The position numbers and the translations under genes were made by a program. Of a stretch of DNA of 64,000 bases, positions 32,656-42,114 are shown piece by piece. The stretch comes from Streptomyces sp. 130 (lineage in GTDB: Bacteria > Actinomycetota > Actinomycetes > Streptomycetales > Streptomycetaceae): positions 1-64,000 of the forward strand of contig NZ_VJNO01000029.1 of the NCBI RefSeq assembly GCF_007096885.1, written 5' to 3'. How positions within the stretch are numbered: the stretch's first letter is position 1; each line of letters begins with the position of its first letter. A model generated the notes under the pieces. It worked only from the letters and a program-made list of their open reading frames with translations, was not told where the DNA came from and did no database searches.

Positions 32656-32691
32656 AAGAGGCCCGGTCCCCGCAGGGGGTCCGGGCCTCTT
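32656..32691 (+). terminator. Terminator of sdhCDAB
   Basis: An 11-bp stem, AAGAGGCCCGG (32656-32666) with CCGGGCCTCTT (32681-32691), encloses a further TCCCC/GGGGG pairing. It begins 15 nt after the sdhB stop and ends in TTG. Confidence 0.85.
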
Positions 32692-32714
32692 GCCGTGTCC
32701 GGGGGCCCCTTCGG

Positions 32715-32730
32715 TACGGTCGTTCGGATG
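32715..32730 (+). promoter_or_regulatory. Leaderless -10 element for the 256-residue conserved protein
   Basis: TACGGT (32715-32720) is followed by exactly 7 nt and ATG 32728, just downstream of the sdhB terminator. Confidence 0.55.
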
Positions 32731-33498
32731 ACCACTCTCCGGCACTCCGTCACCGTCCTCGCCGTGGAGCGCGCCCTCCTCGCCGAACTCGCCCCGCTCG
32801 TCCTGGACCTGGCCGAGTCGACCCGGGCCGACGGCGCGACCGTCCGCACGCCGGACGGGCGGCCCGTCGAGGACCTGCGGCTGGTGCGGGGCCGGCACCT
32901 GCGGACCGGGGCGCTGTACGAGATCGGGCGGGCGGACGACGACGAGCGGATGGCGGTACGCGTACGGGAGTGGCGGCGCTCCACCGCGATCGAGGTGGAG
33001 CAGCTGCTGACCGCCCCGGACCTGAGCGCCCGGGTGACCCTGCGGCTGGCCGCGCCCGACCGGCCCCGGCTCATCGACGCGCGGGGGCGGATGCGGGGGC
33101 CGGACGGCTCGGGTGTGCTGCGGCGCGGGTCGGGGAGGGCGCGGGCCGATCTGGCCGCGTGGTGGGACGCGGCGGCGCTGCCTCCCGGTGCGCCGCCCGC
33201 CGCGCGCGCCCCGGTGACCGTGCGGCTGAAGCACCCGCTGGGTGAGGCGCGGCTGCGGCTGCGGCCCCGGCGCGCGCAGGACGGGCGCTGGCTGGTGGAG
33301 GCGGCGGCCACGGTGCGCGGGCGGTGGCTGCTGCGCCCGGTCGCCGCCGTGGTCCTGCTGCTGGCCGGGGGGCCGTTGCGGCGGGGCTTCCGGGACGCGG
33401 TGGAGCGGGCGGCGGCGGGGTGGGACGGGGCGGTGGCCCGGCTGCTGGAGCTCGGTCCGGACGGGGTCCGGGAGAAGCTGGCGGCCGGGCGGGGGTAG
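32728..33498 (+). CDS. Conserved hypothetical protein
   Basis: Predicted 256-residue, very Arg- and Ala-rich protein without signal peptide. The N-terminal part (about 5-75) alternates helices and strands; VTLRLAAPDRPRLIDARGR and VTVRLKHPLGEARLRLRPR suggest two similar beta-rich halves. A short hydrophobic stretch, RPVAAVVLLLAGGP (about 205-218), is too short and flanked by too much charge to call membrane-spanning with confidence. The leaderless promoter makes ATG 32728 the start. I do not recognise a family. Confidence 0.65.
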   Translation: MTTLRHSVTVLAVERALLAELAPLVLDLAESTRADGATVRTPDGRPVEDLRLVRGRHLRTGALYEIGRADDDERMAVRVREWRRSTAIEVEQLLTAPDLSARVTLRLAAPDRPRLIDARGRMRGPDGSGVLRRGSGRARADLAAWWDAAALPPGAPPAARAPVTVRLKHPLGEARLRLRPRRAQDGRWLVEAAATVRGRWLLRPVAAVVLLLAGGPLRRGFRDAVERAAAGWDGAVARLLELGPDGVREKLAAGRG

Positions 33499-33662
33499 GG
33501 CCGCCCGTCCGGCGGATCTTCGCGGCGTCCGGTGTGCCCCTGAGTTCTCGGCTCCGCTCGAACAGGGGAGACCCCCACTTCTCGGCGCGTTGCCCGGATC
33601 GTCCTCGTACCGGACGTACTCGGGTGGTGCGGGTGTGCGGCGGGAGTGCGTGCCGGGCCGGG
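33499..33662. other. Intergenic region between convergent genes
   Basis: No gene or clear terminator seen. The sequence holds a small GGGG-AGA-CCCC inverted repeat near 33566 and looks like the dispersed intergenic repeats I associate with Streptomyces genomes. That is an impression, not a tested match. Confidence 0.3.
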
Positions 33663-34172
33663 TCAGTCCCAGGCCGCCCCGTTCCGGTCCTCCGCGGCCA
33701 CCATGATGCGCCGCAGCATGTCGTTGAGCAGCGCCCGCTCGTCCGCGTCCAGGACGCCCAGGAGCCGTTCCTCCTCGTGCCCGAGGATGGCCATCGCGCC
33801 GAGCCAGGTCGACCGGCCCTCGTCCGTCAGCACCACGTCGACGCGGCGCCGGTCCGTGGTGGACGGGGTGCGGCGGACGAAGCCGCGTCGTTCCACCGCG
33901 TCCAGCCGGCCGGTGACGGACGCGGGGGCGAGGTCGAGGTCGGCGGCCAGTTCGGACGGGGCCGCGGTGCCGCCGCGCCCGGCGAGCTTGTGCAGGGTGT
34001 CGAACTCCTGCCGGTCCAGGTCGAAGTCGACGAGGGACTGCTCGCGCACCCGGCGCAGGTGGACGGAGAGCTTCTTCATCCGGGTCACCGCGCCCTCGAC
34101 ATCCGGGTCGAGCTCGGGAAGCACGGGTCTCCACCGCTCCACGTGCCCGTCGGTCCAGTCGCGTAGCTCCAT
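33663..34172 (-). CDS. MarR-family transcriptional regulator
   Basis: Predicted 169-residue dimeric winged-helix repressor. The recognition helix region ELAADLDLAPASVTGRLDAV (about 73-92), RRGFVRR and the wing TDRRRVDVVLTDEG (about 106-119) are clear, with dimerisation helices at both ends. It diverges from an MFS transporter gene that has two TTCG-N4-CGAA palindromes in its promoter, the likely operator for this protein. TAGGCT lies exactly 7 nt before ATG 34172, so the message is probably leaderless. The inducer is unknown; compounds exported by the MFS protein are the usual ligands. Confidence 0.9.
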   Translation of the reverse strand: MELRDWTDGHVERWRPVLPELDPDVEGAVTRMKKLSVHLRRVREQSLVDFDLDRQEFDTLHKLAGRGGTAAPSELAADLDLAPASVTGRLDAVERRGFVRRTPSTTDRRRVDVVLTDEGRSTWLGAMAILGHEEERLLGVLDADERALLNDMLRRIMVAAEDRNGAAWD

Positions 34173-34185
34173 GGCGTTCAGCCTA
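34170..34185 (-). promoter_or_regulatory. Leaderless -10 element for the marR-type gene
   Basis: On the minus strand TAGGCT (34185-34180) is followed by 7 nt and the ATG at 34172. Confidence 0.55.
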
Positions 34186-34224
34186 CGCGGGCGGTTCCAG
34201 GGGGTGACGGCTTACGACGGCTTC

Positions 34225-34267
34225 TTTCGGCACCGAAATTCTCGTTGACGAGTACTTCGCTTCCGAA
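34225..34267. promoter_or_regulatory. Probable MarR operator: two TTCG-N4-CGAA palindromes
   Basis: TTCGGCACCGAA (34226-34237, extended to TTTCGG-CA-CCGAAA) and TTCGCTTCCGAA (34256-34267) are two copies of TTCG-N4-CGAA, 30 bp apart, close to three helical turns. The second lies in the spacer of the MFS promoter. A third palindrome, CTCGTTGACGAG (34241-34252), overlaps the -35. Binding here would block MFS transcription. Confidence 0.6.
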
Positions 34268-34274
34268 ATAGATT
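34245..34274 (+). promoter_or_regulatory. Promoter of the MFS gene (leaderless)
   Basis: TTGACG (34245-34250), an 18-nt spacer and TAGATT (34269-34274) form a near-consensus promoter. The ATG at 34282 follows 7 nt later, at the expected transcription start. Confidence 0.8.
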
Positions 34275-34281
34275 GCCGCCC

Positions 34282-35529
34282 ATGGCCCACCCGTTAAGGA
34301 CACGCTCGTTCCGGCTCCTCTTCATCGGCCGCTCCCTGTCGATGCTGGGCGACTCCGCGATCCCCGCCGCGCTCACCCTCGCCGTCTATCTGGCCACCGG
34401 CTCGACCGGCGCCCTCGCCCTGGTGCTGGGGTGCGCGATGGTGCCCAAGCTGCTGCTGCTCCCGTTGGGCGGTGTCGTCGGCGACCGATTCAACGCCCGC
34501 ACGGTGGCCCTGACCACCGACCTCGTGCGGTGCGCGACCCAGCTCTTCGTCGGCGCCGAACTGCTCTCCGGCACCCCGGCCCTCTGGCAGATCGCCCTCG
34601 CCGAGGCGGTCAGCGGCGCCGCCGGCGCCTTCGCGATGCCGACCTCGTCCCCGCTGATCCGGGGCACCGTGGACGAGTCGGGGCTGCTGCGCGCCAACGC
34701 GCTGATGGCGGTGGCCTCCGCGACCGCGCGGACAGCCGGGCCGGCCGTCGCCGGGGCCCTGATCCTCACCGCCGGACCGGGCTGGGCCTTCGTGCTGGAC
34801 GGCGCGAGCTTCGCGGTGAGCGCCGCCCTGCTGTACGTGATCCGGGTCCGCCACGTCCCGATCCCCCGGAGCTCGCTGCTGGGCGACCTCAAGGGCGGCT
34901 GGACCGAGGTCCGCGGCCGGGACTGGTACTGGACGAGCCTGATCGCGCACGCCGTCTGGAACGGGGCGGCGGCCGTGCTGGCCACGCTCGGCCCGGCCCT
35001 CTTCCTGCACGGCCCCGGCGGCAAGGGGAGCTGGGTCGTCCTGCTCCAGACCGGCGCGGTGGGCCTGCTGATCGGCTCACTGGTGGCCGGCCGCGTCCGC
35101 CCCCGCCGGGCCGTCCTGGCCGCCAATCTCGCCGGCGCGCTGTACGTGCTGCCGCTCTGCCTGCTGGCCGCGCACGCCCCGGTGGCCGTCTCGCTCACCG
35201 CGTACGGGATCGCCATGGCCGGTCTCGGCTTCCTCAACCCGGTCTGGGAGACCGCCGTCCAGTCCGCGGTGCCGCCGCAGTCCCTGGCCAGGGTGACCTC
35301 GTACGACTGGCTGCTCTCGCTGGCCGCGACGCCCCTCGGCTACGTCCTCGCCCCGATCGCCGCCTCCGCCTGGAACACGGAGGTCCCGCTCGCCGCGGCC
35401 GGGGTGCTGGCCGGCGTCGCATGCGCGGGCACCGCCGCCGTGCCGGGGGTACGGCGCTTCGGAGCACCCTGCGCCGGAGCGGCGCGGGAGACGGGGGCGC
35501 CGACCGGGGCGACGCCCGCGGCGGGGTAG
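34282..35529 (+). CDS. MFS transporter (probable drug or metabolite exporter)
   Basis: Predicted 415-residue membrane protein with twelve hydrophobic segments. RTRSFRLLFIGRSLSMLGDS opens helix 1, and the loop 2-3 motif GGVVGDRFNARTV is an MFS motif A variant. It resembles MFS_3/enterobactin-exporter-like proteins of actinobacteria. Divergent orientation and operators indicate repression by the neighbouring MarR protein, a common arrangement for efflux pumps. ATG 34282 is fixed by the promoter; TTG 34273 overlaps the -10 and is excluded. The C-terminal 25 residues are an Ala/Gly/Pro-rich cytoplasmic tail. Confidence 0.88.
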   Translation: MAHPLRTRSFRLLFIGRSLSMLGDSAIPAALTLAVYLATGSTGALALVLGCAMVPKLLLLPLGGVVGDRFNARTVALTTDLVRCATQLFVGAELLSGTPALWQIALAEAVSGAAGAFAMPTSSPLIRGTVDESGLLRANALMAVASATARTAGPAVAGALILTAGPGWAFVLDGASFAVSAALLYVIRVRHVPIPRSSLLGDLKGGWTEVRGRDWYWTSLIAHAVWNGAAAVLATLGPALFLHGPGGKGSWVVLLQTGAVGLLIGSLVAGRVRPRRAVLAANLAGALYVLPLCLLAAHAPVAVSLTAYGIAMAGLGFLNPVWETAVQSAVPPQSLARVTSYDWLLSLAATPLGYVLAPIAASAWNTEVPLAAAGVLAGVACAGTAAVPGVRRFGAPCAGAARETGAPTGATPAAG

Positions 35530-35544
35530 CGGGCGCGGCCCGGA

Positions 35545-35560
35545 TACGCTCGGGGCCGTG
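35545..35560 (+). promoter_or_regulatory. Leaderless -10 element for the tetR-type gene
   Basis: TACGCT (35545-35550) is followed by exactly 7 nt and GTG 35558, 15 nt after the MFS stop. It gives this regulator its own promoter. Confidence 0.55.
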
Positions 35561-36283
35561 GTGAGGGAAGAGAAGGACGAGAAGGCCGTGAGGGCGCCCC
35601 GGAGCGAGCAGACCCGTGCGCTCATCCTCGAAACCGCGCTCCGGCTCTTCCAGGAACGCGGCTACGACCGGACGACCATGCGGGCCATCGCCCAGGAGGC
35701 GGGCGTCTCCGTGGGGAACGCCTACTACTACTTCTCGTCCAAGGAGCACCTGGTCCAGGGCTTCTACGACCGGCTCGCCGCCGAGCACACGGAGGCGGTG
35801 CGGCCGGTCCTGGAGGGCCGGACGGAGCTCTCGGCACGGCTGCGCGGGGTGCTGCTGGCCTGGCTGGACGTGGCGGAGCCGTACCGCCCCTTCGCCACGC
35901 AGTTCTTCAAGAACGCCGCCGATCCGGAGAGCCCGCTCAGCCCGTTCTCCCCGGAGTCGGTCACCGCGCGCGAGGCGGTCATCGCCATCCACGAGCGCTG
36001 CCTGACCGGCTCCACCACCCGGACGGACCCCGAACTGAAGCCGCTGCTCCCGCGGTTGTTGTGGCTCGCGCACATGGGCCTGGTGCTGTTCTGGGTGTAC
36101 GACCGGACGGACGGCGCCGCCCGCAGCCGCCGGCTCGTCAGCCGCACCGTCCCGATCGCCGCCCGCGCCCTGGCCCTGTCCCGCTTCCGGGTGCTGCGCC
36201 CGCTGGTGCGCCAGGTGGCCGAGGTGCTGGAGGAGTTCCTGCCGGAAACGACGGCGCGGGCGGCCGGACCGGTGAAGTCCTAG
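35558..36283 (+). CDS. TetR-family transcriptional regulator
   Basis: Predicted 241-residue repressor. The N-terminal HTH spans about 17-62: ALRLFQERGYDRTTMRAIAQ and EAGVSVGNAYYYFSSKEHLV are classic TetR helices 1-3. The ligand domain (65-225) is helical and ends with a short tail. The start GTG 35558 is set by the leaderless promoter; a second GTG follows directly. It lies 28 nt after the MFS gene in the same direction and converges with the peptide-binding-protein gene. Target unknown; self-regulation or control of a distant operon are both possible. Confidence 0.9.
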   Translation: MVREEKDEKAVRAPRSEQTRALILETALRLFQERGYDRTTMRAIAQEAGVSVGNAYYYFSSKEHLVQGFYDRLAAEHTEAVRPVLEGRTELSARLRGVLLAWLDVAEPYRPFATQFFKNAADPESPLSPFSPESVTAREAVIAIHERCLTGSTTRTDPELKPLLPRLLWLAHMGLVLFWVYDRTDGAARSRRLVSRTVPIAARALALSRFRVLRPLVRQVAEVLEEFLPETTARAAGPVKS

Positions 36284-36306
36284 CCGCCCGCGCGCAGTCG
36301 CCGGGA

Positions 36307-37860
36307 TCAGATCCAGCCGAGCTCCCACAGGCGCCACACGCCCGTGCCGTCGGTGAGGTACTGCGAGCCGGAGACGTCCGCCTTGGCGACGACGTAGTCC
36401 TTCTTCTGCCACAGCGGAACCAGCGGCACGTCCTCGCCGACCAGCTTCTGGAGCTCCTTGAAGTCCCCGGAGGCCCGGCTGCGGTCGCTGTACTGAAGCG
36501 TGGCGCTGATCAGTTCGTCCATCTTGGTGCTGGTGTAGCCGTTGTGGAGGCTGCTGTCGCGGCCGACGAGCGGCTGGCTGAAGGTGTCGGGGTCCGGGTA
36601 GTCCGGAAGCCAGCCGACGGTGTACATGTCGTACTCACCTTCCGCGTAGCCCTTCTGGAACCGGGTCCACTCGACGGGCTTGATCGTCACCTTGAAGAGC
36701 CCGGTGGCGTTCAGCTGCCGCTGGATCTCCTTGGTCTCGTCGGTGTACTGGTCCCCCTCGCGGTAGGCGAAGGTGATGGCCAGCGGCGTCTGGATGCCGG
36801 CCTCGTCCATGAGCGACTTCGCGCGCTTGGCGTCCGGCGAGGGGTAGGCGTCGAAGAACGGGGTGCTGTGCCCGATGGTGCCCTGCGGGATCAGCGAGTA
36901 GAGCGGTTCCACGGTGCCCTTGTAGATCTTGCTCACCAGCGGACCGCGGTCGATGACCGCCGCGATGGCCTGGCGGACCCTGCGGTCGGCGAGCGGGGCG
37001 TCCTTGCGGACGTTGAAGACGAGGTTGCGGATCTCGGCGCTGTCGGCCTCGGTGACGCGCTTGTCGGTGTCGCCCGGGTTCAGCGCGGCGAGCGTGGCCG
37101 GCGGGAGCTGACGGTGCGTCACATCGACCTGGCCGGACTTCCAGGCCGAGAGCAGGTCGTCGGACTCCTTGTAGTACCGCACGGTGACCGGGCCGCCGGT
37201 CTTGCTGATCGCGCCCTTGTAGCGCGAGTTCGGCACGAGTTCGGCCTTCACACCGGGCTCGTAGGACTTCAGGACGTACGGCCCCGAGCCCGTCACCTGG
37301 CCGTCGTTGCGCAGCTTGTGCTCCGCGTAGGCGTCCTTCTCCACGATCGAGCCGGCGCCCGTGGCGATCTTCTGCGGGAAGGTCGCGTCACGCGAGGAGA
37401 GGTTGAAGGTGATGGTCCGGCCCTCGGTGACCACGTTCTTCAGGCTGGGGAAGAGGACCGAGGGACCGACGTCCGTCTTGATCTCCAGCATCCGGTCGAA
37501 CGAGTACTTGACGTCCTCGGCGGTGATCTTGTCGCCGTTGGAGAACGTCAGGTCGTCACGGAGCTTGCACTGGTACGTCTGCAGCTTGCCGCCGATGAAG
37601 CCGCAGCTCTCGGCCGCGTCCGGCTCGGGGACGATCCCGCCGGACTTGAACGTCATCAGGGACTGGTAGACGTTGCTGTACATCGCCCAGGAACCGGCGT
37701 CGTAGGCGCCCGCCGGGTCGAGCGAGGTCACCGCGTCGGTCGTCCCGACGACGACCGGATCGGAGTTCTCCTCGTCCGAGGGAAGCAGTTGCCAGGCGAC
37801 CACGCCTGCGATGACCAAAACCGCGAGAATCGCGAGAATCCGTAGCCGGACCGACCGCAT
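36307..37860 (-). CDS. Orphan SBP_bac_5 peptide/oligosaccharide-binding protein
   Basis: Predicted 517-residue extracellular solute-binding protein of the OppA/DppA type. An N-terminal hydrophobic segment (about 6-25) anchors or exports it, but there is no lipobox Cys, unusual for Gram-positive family members; it may stay membrane-tethered. The mature part shows VVGTTDAVTSLDPAGAYD, the family region FSNGDKITAEDVKYSFDRML and a C-terminal YPDPDTFSQPL. ATG 37860 has GGAGAG 8 nt upstream. No permease or ATPase gene adjoins, so it must share a transporter encoded elsewhere or act as a sensor. The upstream 100-150 bp is AT-rich for this genome. Confidence 0.85.
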   Translation of the reverse strand: MRSVRLRILAILAVLVIAGVVAWQLLPSDEENSDPVVVGTTDAVTSLDPAGAYDAGSWAMYSNVYQSLMTFKSGGIVPEPDAAESCGFIGGKLQTYQCKLRDDLTFSNGDKITAEDVKYSFDRMLEIKTDVGPSVLFPSLKNVVTEGRTITFNLSSRDATFPQKIATGAGSIVEKDAYAEHKLRNDGQVTGSGPYVLKSYEPGVKAELVPNSRYKGAISKTGGPVTVRYYKESDDLLSAWKSGQVDVTHRQLPPATLAALNPGDTDKRVTEADSAEIRNLVFNVRKDAPLADRRVRQAIAAVIDRGPLVSKIYKGTVEPLYSLIPQGTIGHSTPFFDAYPSPDAKRAKSLMDEAGIQTPLAITFAYREGDQYTDETKEIQRQLNATGLFKVTIKPVEWTRFQKGYAEGEYDMYTVGWLPDYPDPDTFSQPLVGRDSSLHNGYTSTKMDELISATLQYSDRSRASGDFKELQKLVGEDVPLVPLWQKKDYVVAKADVSGSQYLTDGTGVWRLWELGWI

Positions 37861-38081
37861 TGACGTGCTCTCCCTTTAACTGCCCCACCTCGGTGTCGCG
37901 CACAGACACGCAGATCACCGCACGTTCGCGCTCAGCAAATCACACGATTTTCACATCTGGAAGGGGCGATCAGAGGCTCATAGCCAATTGTTTGTCAGTC
38001 GAAACCTTTGACGCTTACGCCGAATACAGAGGGTTCCCGCCCGGTCACCCGTTCCGCCATTTCGCGTGCGTACGCGGGTCA

Positions 38082-39362
<1,281 letters not shown>

Positions 39363-39425
39363 ACCTGCCCCCGCCCCGTTCGTCCCGGTACCGCCGGATT
39401 CAGCCCCTGGCCGGGACCGATGATT

Positions 39426-39671
39426 TCAAGCCTTTTCGGTGCGCAGGGCCCTGACGCCCCGGAACCCGATCCAGCCCACCGCCGTCCCCAGGAGAAAGGA
39501 CGTGATGGCGAGCAGCAGATGCACCCAGAAGTACGCGGTCGGGTCACCGGCGTCGTCGAAGGCGAGGCCGCTGCCGTCCTTCCACAAGTTTTTGACGAAG
39601 GTGACCCAGATGACCCACGACCACGCCCCGAAGGCGAGCAGGAACCAGGAGACCGGGCGGCTGAGCTTCAT
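39426..39671 (-). CDS. Small SCO4848-family membrane protein
   Basis: Predicted 81-residue protein with two transmembrane helices (about 7-27 and 48-70). It begins MKLSRPVSWFLLAFGAWSW and ends in a basic GFRGVRALRTEKA. The length and sequence match the small conserved family encoded next to the D-Ala-D-Ala carboxypeptidase gene in Streptomyces. It diverges from dacC. GATACT lies 6 nt before the ATG and no ribosome site is visible, so it may be leaderless. Function unknown; conserved neighbourhood suggests an envelope role. Confidence 0.8.
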   Translation of the reverse strand: MKLSRPVSWFLLAFGAWSWVIWVTFVKNLWKDGSGLAFDDAGDPTAYFWVHLLLAITSFLLGTAVGWIGFRGVRALRTEKA

Positions 39672-39779
39672 GGATTCAGTATCACCGCCGCGCTCCGGCG
39701 GGCTCGGGCGGGGTGGCCCGTCCCGGCGGTCCGCCCGGCGGGTCACGTCGCCAGTACATATATTCACATCAACTGCATG

Positions 39780-39795
39780 TACGTTTTCGACCGTG
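39780..39795 (+). promoter_or_regulatory. Leaderless -10 element for the D-Ala-D-Ala carboxypeptidase gene
   Basis: TACGTT (39780-39785) is followed by exactly 7 nt and GTG 39793. The preceding 30 bases are unusually AT-rich. Confidence 0.6.
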
Positions 39796-41067
39796 CCAGC
39801 TCTCAAGAAGGCCGCGTTGGCGGTCACCTCTGCCGCCCTGCTGTCCGCTTTCGTCGTCACGCCCGCCTCGGCGGCCGACGGGGACGACGACGCCCCCAAG
39901 CCTCCGGCGACCATGTCGCAGGTCGGTGGCGCGCAGCTGGGGCGGGCCGGCACCCAGGTCAATCTCGGGCCCGGCGCCCCGGTGCTGCCCAAGGAGCTGA
40001 CGGGCCGGTCGTGGATGGTCTCGGACGCGGAGACCGGCGAGGTGCTCGCCGCGCACAACGCGCACTGGCGGCTGCCCCCGGCGTCCACGCTGAAGATGCT
40101 CTTCGCGGACACCCTCCTCGACGACCCGGCGCTCCTGCCGAAGACGCGGGAGTACACGGTGAAGGACGAGGACCTCGCGGGCATGGGCGAGGGCAGCAGC
40201 CTCGTCGGCATCAAGGAGGACCACAGCTACACGGTGCACGACCTGTGGCTCGGGGTCTTCCTGCGCTCGGGGAACGACGCGGTGCACGTACTGTCCTCGA
40301 TGTACGGCGGGGTGCCGAAGACCGTCCAGGCCATGCAGGACCGTGCGGTGGAGCTCCAGGCGCTGGACACGCATGTGGTGTCGCCGGACGGCTACGACGC
40401 GCCCGAGCAGGTCTCCAGCGCGTACGACCTCTCGCTCTTCGCCCGCGACGGGCTGCAGAACGCGGACTTCCGGGAGTACTGCTCGACCGCCACCGCGCAG
40501 TTCCCCGGCGAGAAGAAGAAGGGCGAGAAGCGCGAGACCTTCGGCATCCAGAACACCAACCGGCTGCTCACCGGGGCCGACGGCGTCACCGCGTACAAGG
40601 GCATCGCGGGCGTCAAGAACGGCTACACCACGCACGCCGGCAACACGTTCACCGGTGTCGCCGAGCGCAACGGCAAGGTCCTCCTGGTCACCGTCATGCA
40701 CCCCTCGTCCGAGGAGACGCACTCGGTCTACAAGGAGGCGGCCCGGCTCCTGGACTGGGGGTTCGCCGCCACCGGCAAGGTCACCCCGGTCGGTGAGCTG
40801 GTCCCGCCGAAGTCCGCGGTCACCGGCGACGGCACGGACACCGCCGGGGCGGGCAAGGGCGCCGAGGCGGACACCGCGGTCGCGGACAAGGGCGGCCACG
40901 GGCCGGACAAGGCCGCGCGGGCGGCGGCGGCCACCGACGGCTCCAGCGGGGCCGGGATCGCGCTGGCCATCGCCGGCGGGGTGCTGGTCCTGCTGGCGGG
41001 CGGGGTGTTCCTGGTCAACCGGCGCTGGCCGCTGCCGGACCTGATGCGTCGCCGCCCTCGCCCGTGA
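39793..41067 (+). CDS. D-alanyl-D-alanine carboxypeptidase (PBP, DacC/PBP5-like)
   Basis: Predicted 424-residue exported penicillin-binding protein trimming the terminal D-Ala of peptidoglycan stem peptides. A signal peptide ends at TPASA (about 27). Catalytic motifs: S98-T-L-K101, S159-G-N161 and K275-N-G277, an N variant of the usual KTG. A Lys/Gly/Ala/Asp-rich linker and C-terminal transmembrane helix (about 390-410) with Arg-rich tail anchor it, replacing the amphipathic anchor of PBP5. GTG 39793 follows a leaderless promoter. Its 3' end overlaps the convergent YihY gene by 53 bp. Confidence 0.92.
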   Translation: MPALKKAALAVTSAALLSAFVVTPASAADGDDDAPKPPATMSQVGGAQLGRAGTQVNLGPGAPVLPKELTGRSWMVSDAETGEVLAAHNAHWRLPPASTLKMLFADTLLDDPALLPKTREYTVKDEDLAGMGEGSSLVGIKEDHSYTVHDLWLGVFLRSGNDAVHVLSSMYGGVPKTVQAMQDRAVELQALDTHVVSPDGYDAPEQVSSAYDLSLFARDGLQNADFREYCSTATAQFPGEKKKGEKRETFGIQNTNRLLTGADGVTAYKGIAGVKNGYTTHAGNTFTGVAERNGKVLLVTVMHPSSEETHSVYKEAARLLDWGFAATGKVTPVGELVPPKSAVTGDGTDTAGAGKGAEADTAVADKGGHGPDKAARAAAATDGSSGAGIALAIAGGVLVLLAGGVFLVNRRWPLPDLMRRRPRP

Positions 41068-41971
41068 CGCGCCGGGCGGCGGGCGTGGCGCCCTCCTCCG
41101 CCTCCGCCGCCGGCTCGTCCTCCTTGCTCGGCGTCGCCGTCCAGGCGGCGCAGAACAGCAGCAGCTTCGCGGTGAAGTTGATCCACAGCAGCAGGGCGAT
41201 CGGCACCCCGAAGGCGCCGTACATGCTCTTGGACGCGACGCCCTTCATATAGCTGCCGAGCAGCAGCTTGAGCAGTTCGAACCCGACCGCGCCGAGCAGC
41301 GCGGCCACCATCAGCCGGCGGCGCGGCGGTTCGACGCCGGGCAGCAGCGTCAGCAGATAGAGCAGCAGCAGGAAGTCGGCGGCGACGGCCACCAGCAGGG
41401 CGGCGATCCGCAGCAGCACCCCGCCCGCCCCGTTCTCGGGGATGTGCAGCAGATCGGCGACCCAGCCGACGGCCACGGAGCCGACCGAGGAGATGGCGAG
41501 CGTCACCAGCGCGGCGCCGCCGAACCCGAACAGCACCCCCGCGTCCTTGAGCTTGCGCAGGACCGGATTGCCCTCGTCCAGGTCGTCCCGCTCCCAGACC
41601 GCGCGCAGGCAGTCCCGCATCGAGCCGATCCAGCCGACGCCGGTGAAGAGCAGCAGCACACCGGCCACCAGACCGACCGTCCCCGCGTGGGCGACCAGAC
41701 TGTCGATGCCGAGCTGGTCGGAGATGCCGGGCACCTGCTCGGCGAGCTTGTCCTCGATCGTCTTCAGCTGCTTGTCGGTCAGCAGCGCGGCACCCACCGC
41801 CGCCCCGACCGCGATCAGCGGGAAGAGCGCGAGGAAGCTGATGAACGTGATGGCCGCGGCCAGCCGGGCCCAGTGGACCCGCACCAGCGTCTCGTAACTG
41901 CGCCAGGCGTGCGTCTCCATCAGCCGCGAGACGAGCGGCCCGATGACGGGGAGTTTCTTCAGCCAGTCCAT
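41015..41971 (-). CDS. YihY/virulence-factor BrkB family membrane protein
   Basis: Predicted 318-residue membrane protein with about six transmembrane helices. Seen: ITFISFLALFPLIAVGAA and LKLLLGSYMKGVASKSMYGA followed by a hydrophobic segment, both typical of YihY/UPF0761 proteins. A charged Glu/Ala-rich tail of about 45 residues ends the protein. Older names as RNase BN are not supported for this family. ATG 41971 begins MDWLKKLPVIGPLV. The last 17 codons overlap the convergent dacC-type gene. Function unknown. Confidence 0.88.
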   Translation of the reverse strand: MDWLKKLPVIGPLVSRLMETHAWRSYETLVRVHWARLAAAITFISFLALFPLIAVGAAVGAALLTDKQLKTIEDKLAEQVPGISDQLGIDSLVAHAGTVGLVAGVLLLFTGVGWIGSMRDCLRAVWERDDLDEGNPVLRKLKDAGVLFGFGGAALVTLAISSVGSVAVGWVADLLHIPENGAGGVLLRIAALLVAVAADFLLLLYLLTLLPGVEPPRRRLMVAALLGAVGFELLKLLLGSYMKGVASKSMYGAFGVPIALLLWINFTAKLLLFCAAWTATPSKEDEPAAEAEEGATPAARRVTGEGGDASGPAAASAG

Positions 41972-42098
41972 GGATCACGACTACCCCTGAAGGCCGGGAA
42001 AACCGAAGCCCGTCGGCGGGTGGAGGAGATGACGAGCCCTCAATCACCCATTTCGGTGAGCGTTGTAACAAATCCCTCAAAGGTGTTATCTCGGGCGA

Positions 42099-42114
42099 TA
42101 CGGTCACCCTCATG
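42099..42114 (+). promoter_or_regulatory. Leaderless -10 element for the DprE1-like gene
   Basis: TACGGT (42099-42104) is followed by 7 nt and ATG 42112; no ribosome site. A TAACA/TGTTA inverted repeat (about 42066-42088) lies just upstream. Confidence 0.6.

Noticed and set aside
33499..33662. Mobile element or attachment-site trace between convergent genes
   Set aside because: No terminal repeats, target duplication or transposase remnant; only a weak resemblance to dispersed intergenic repeats.
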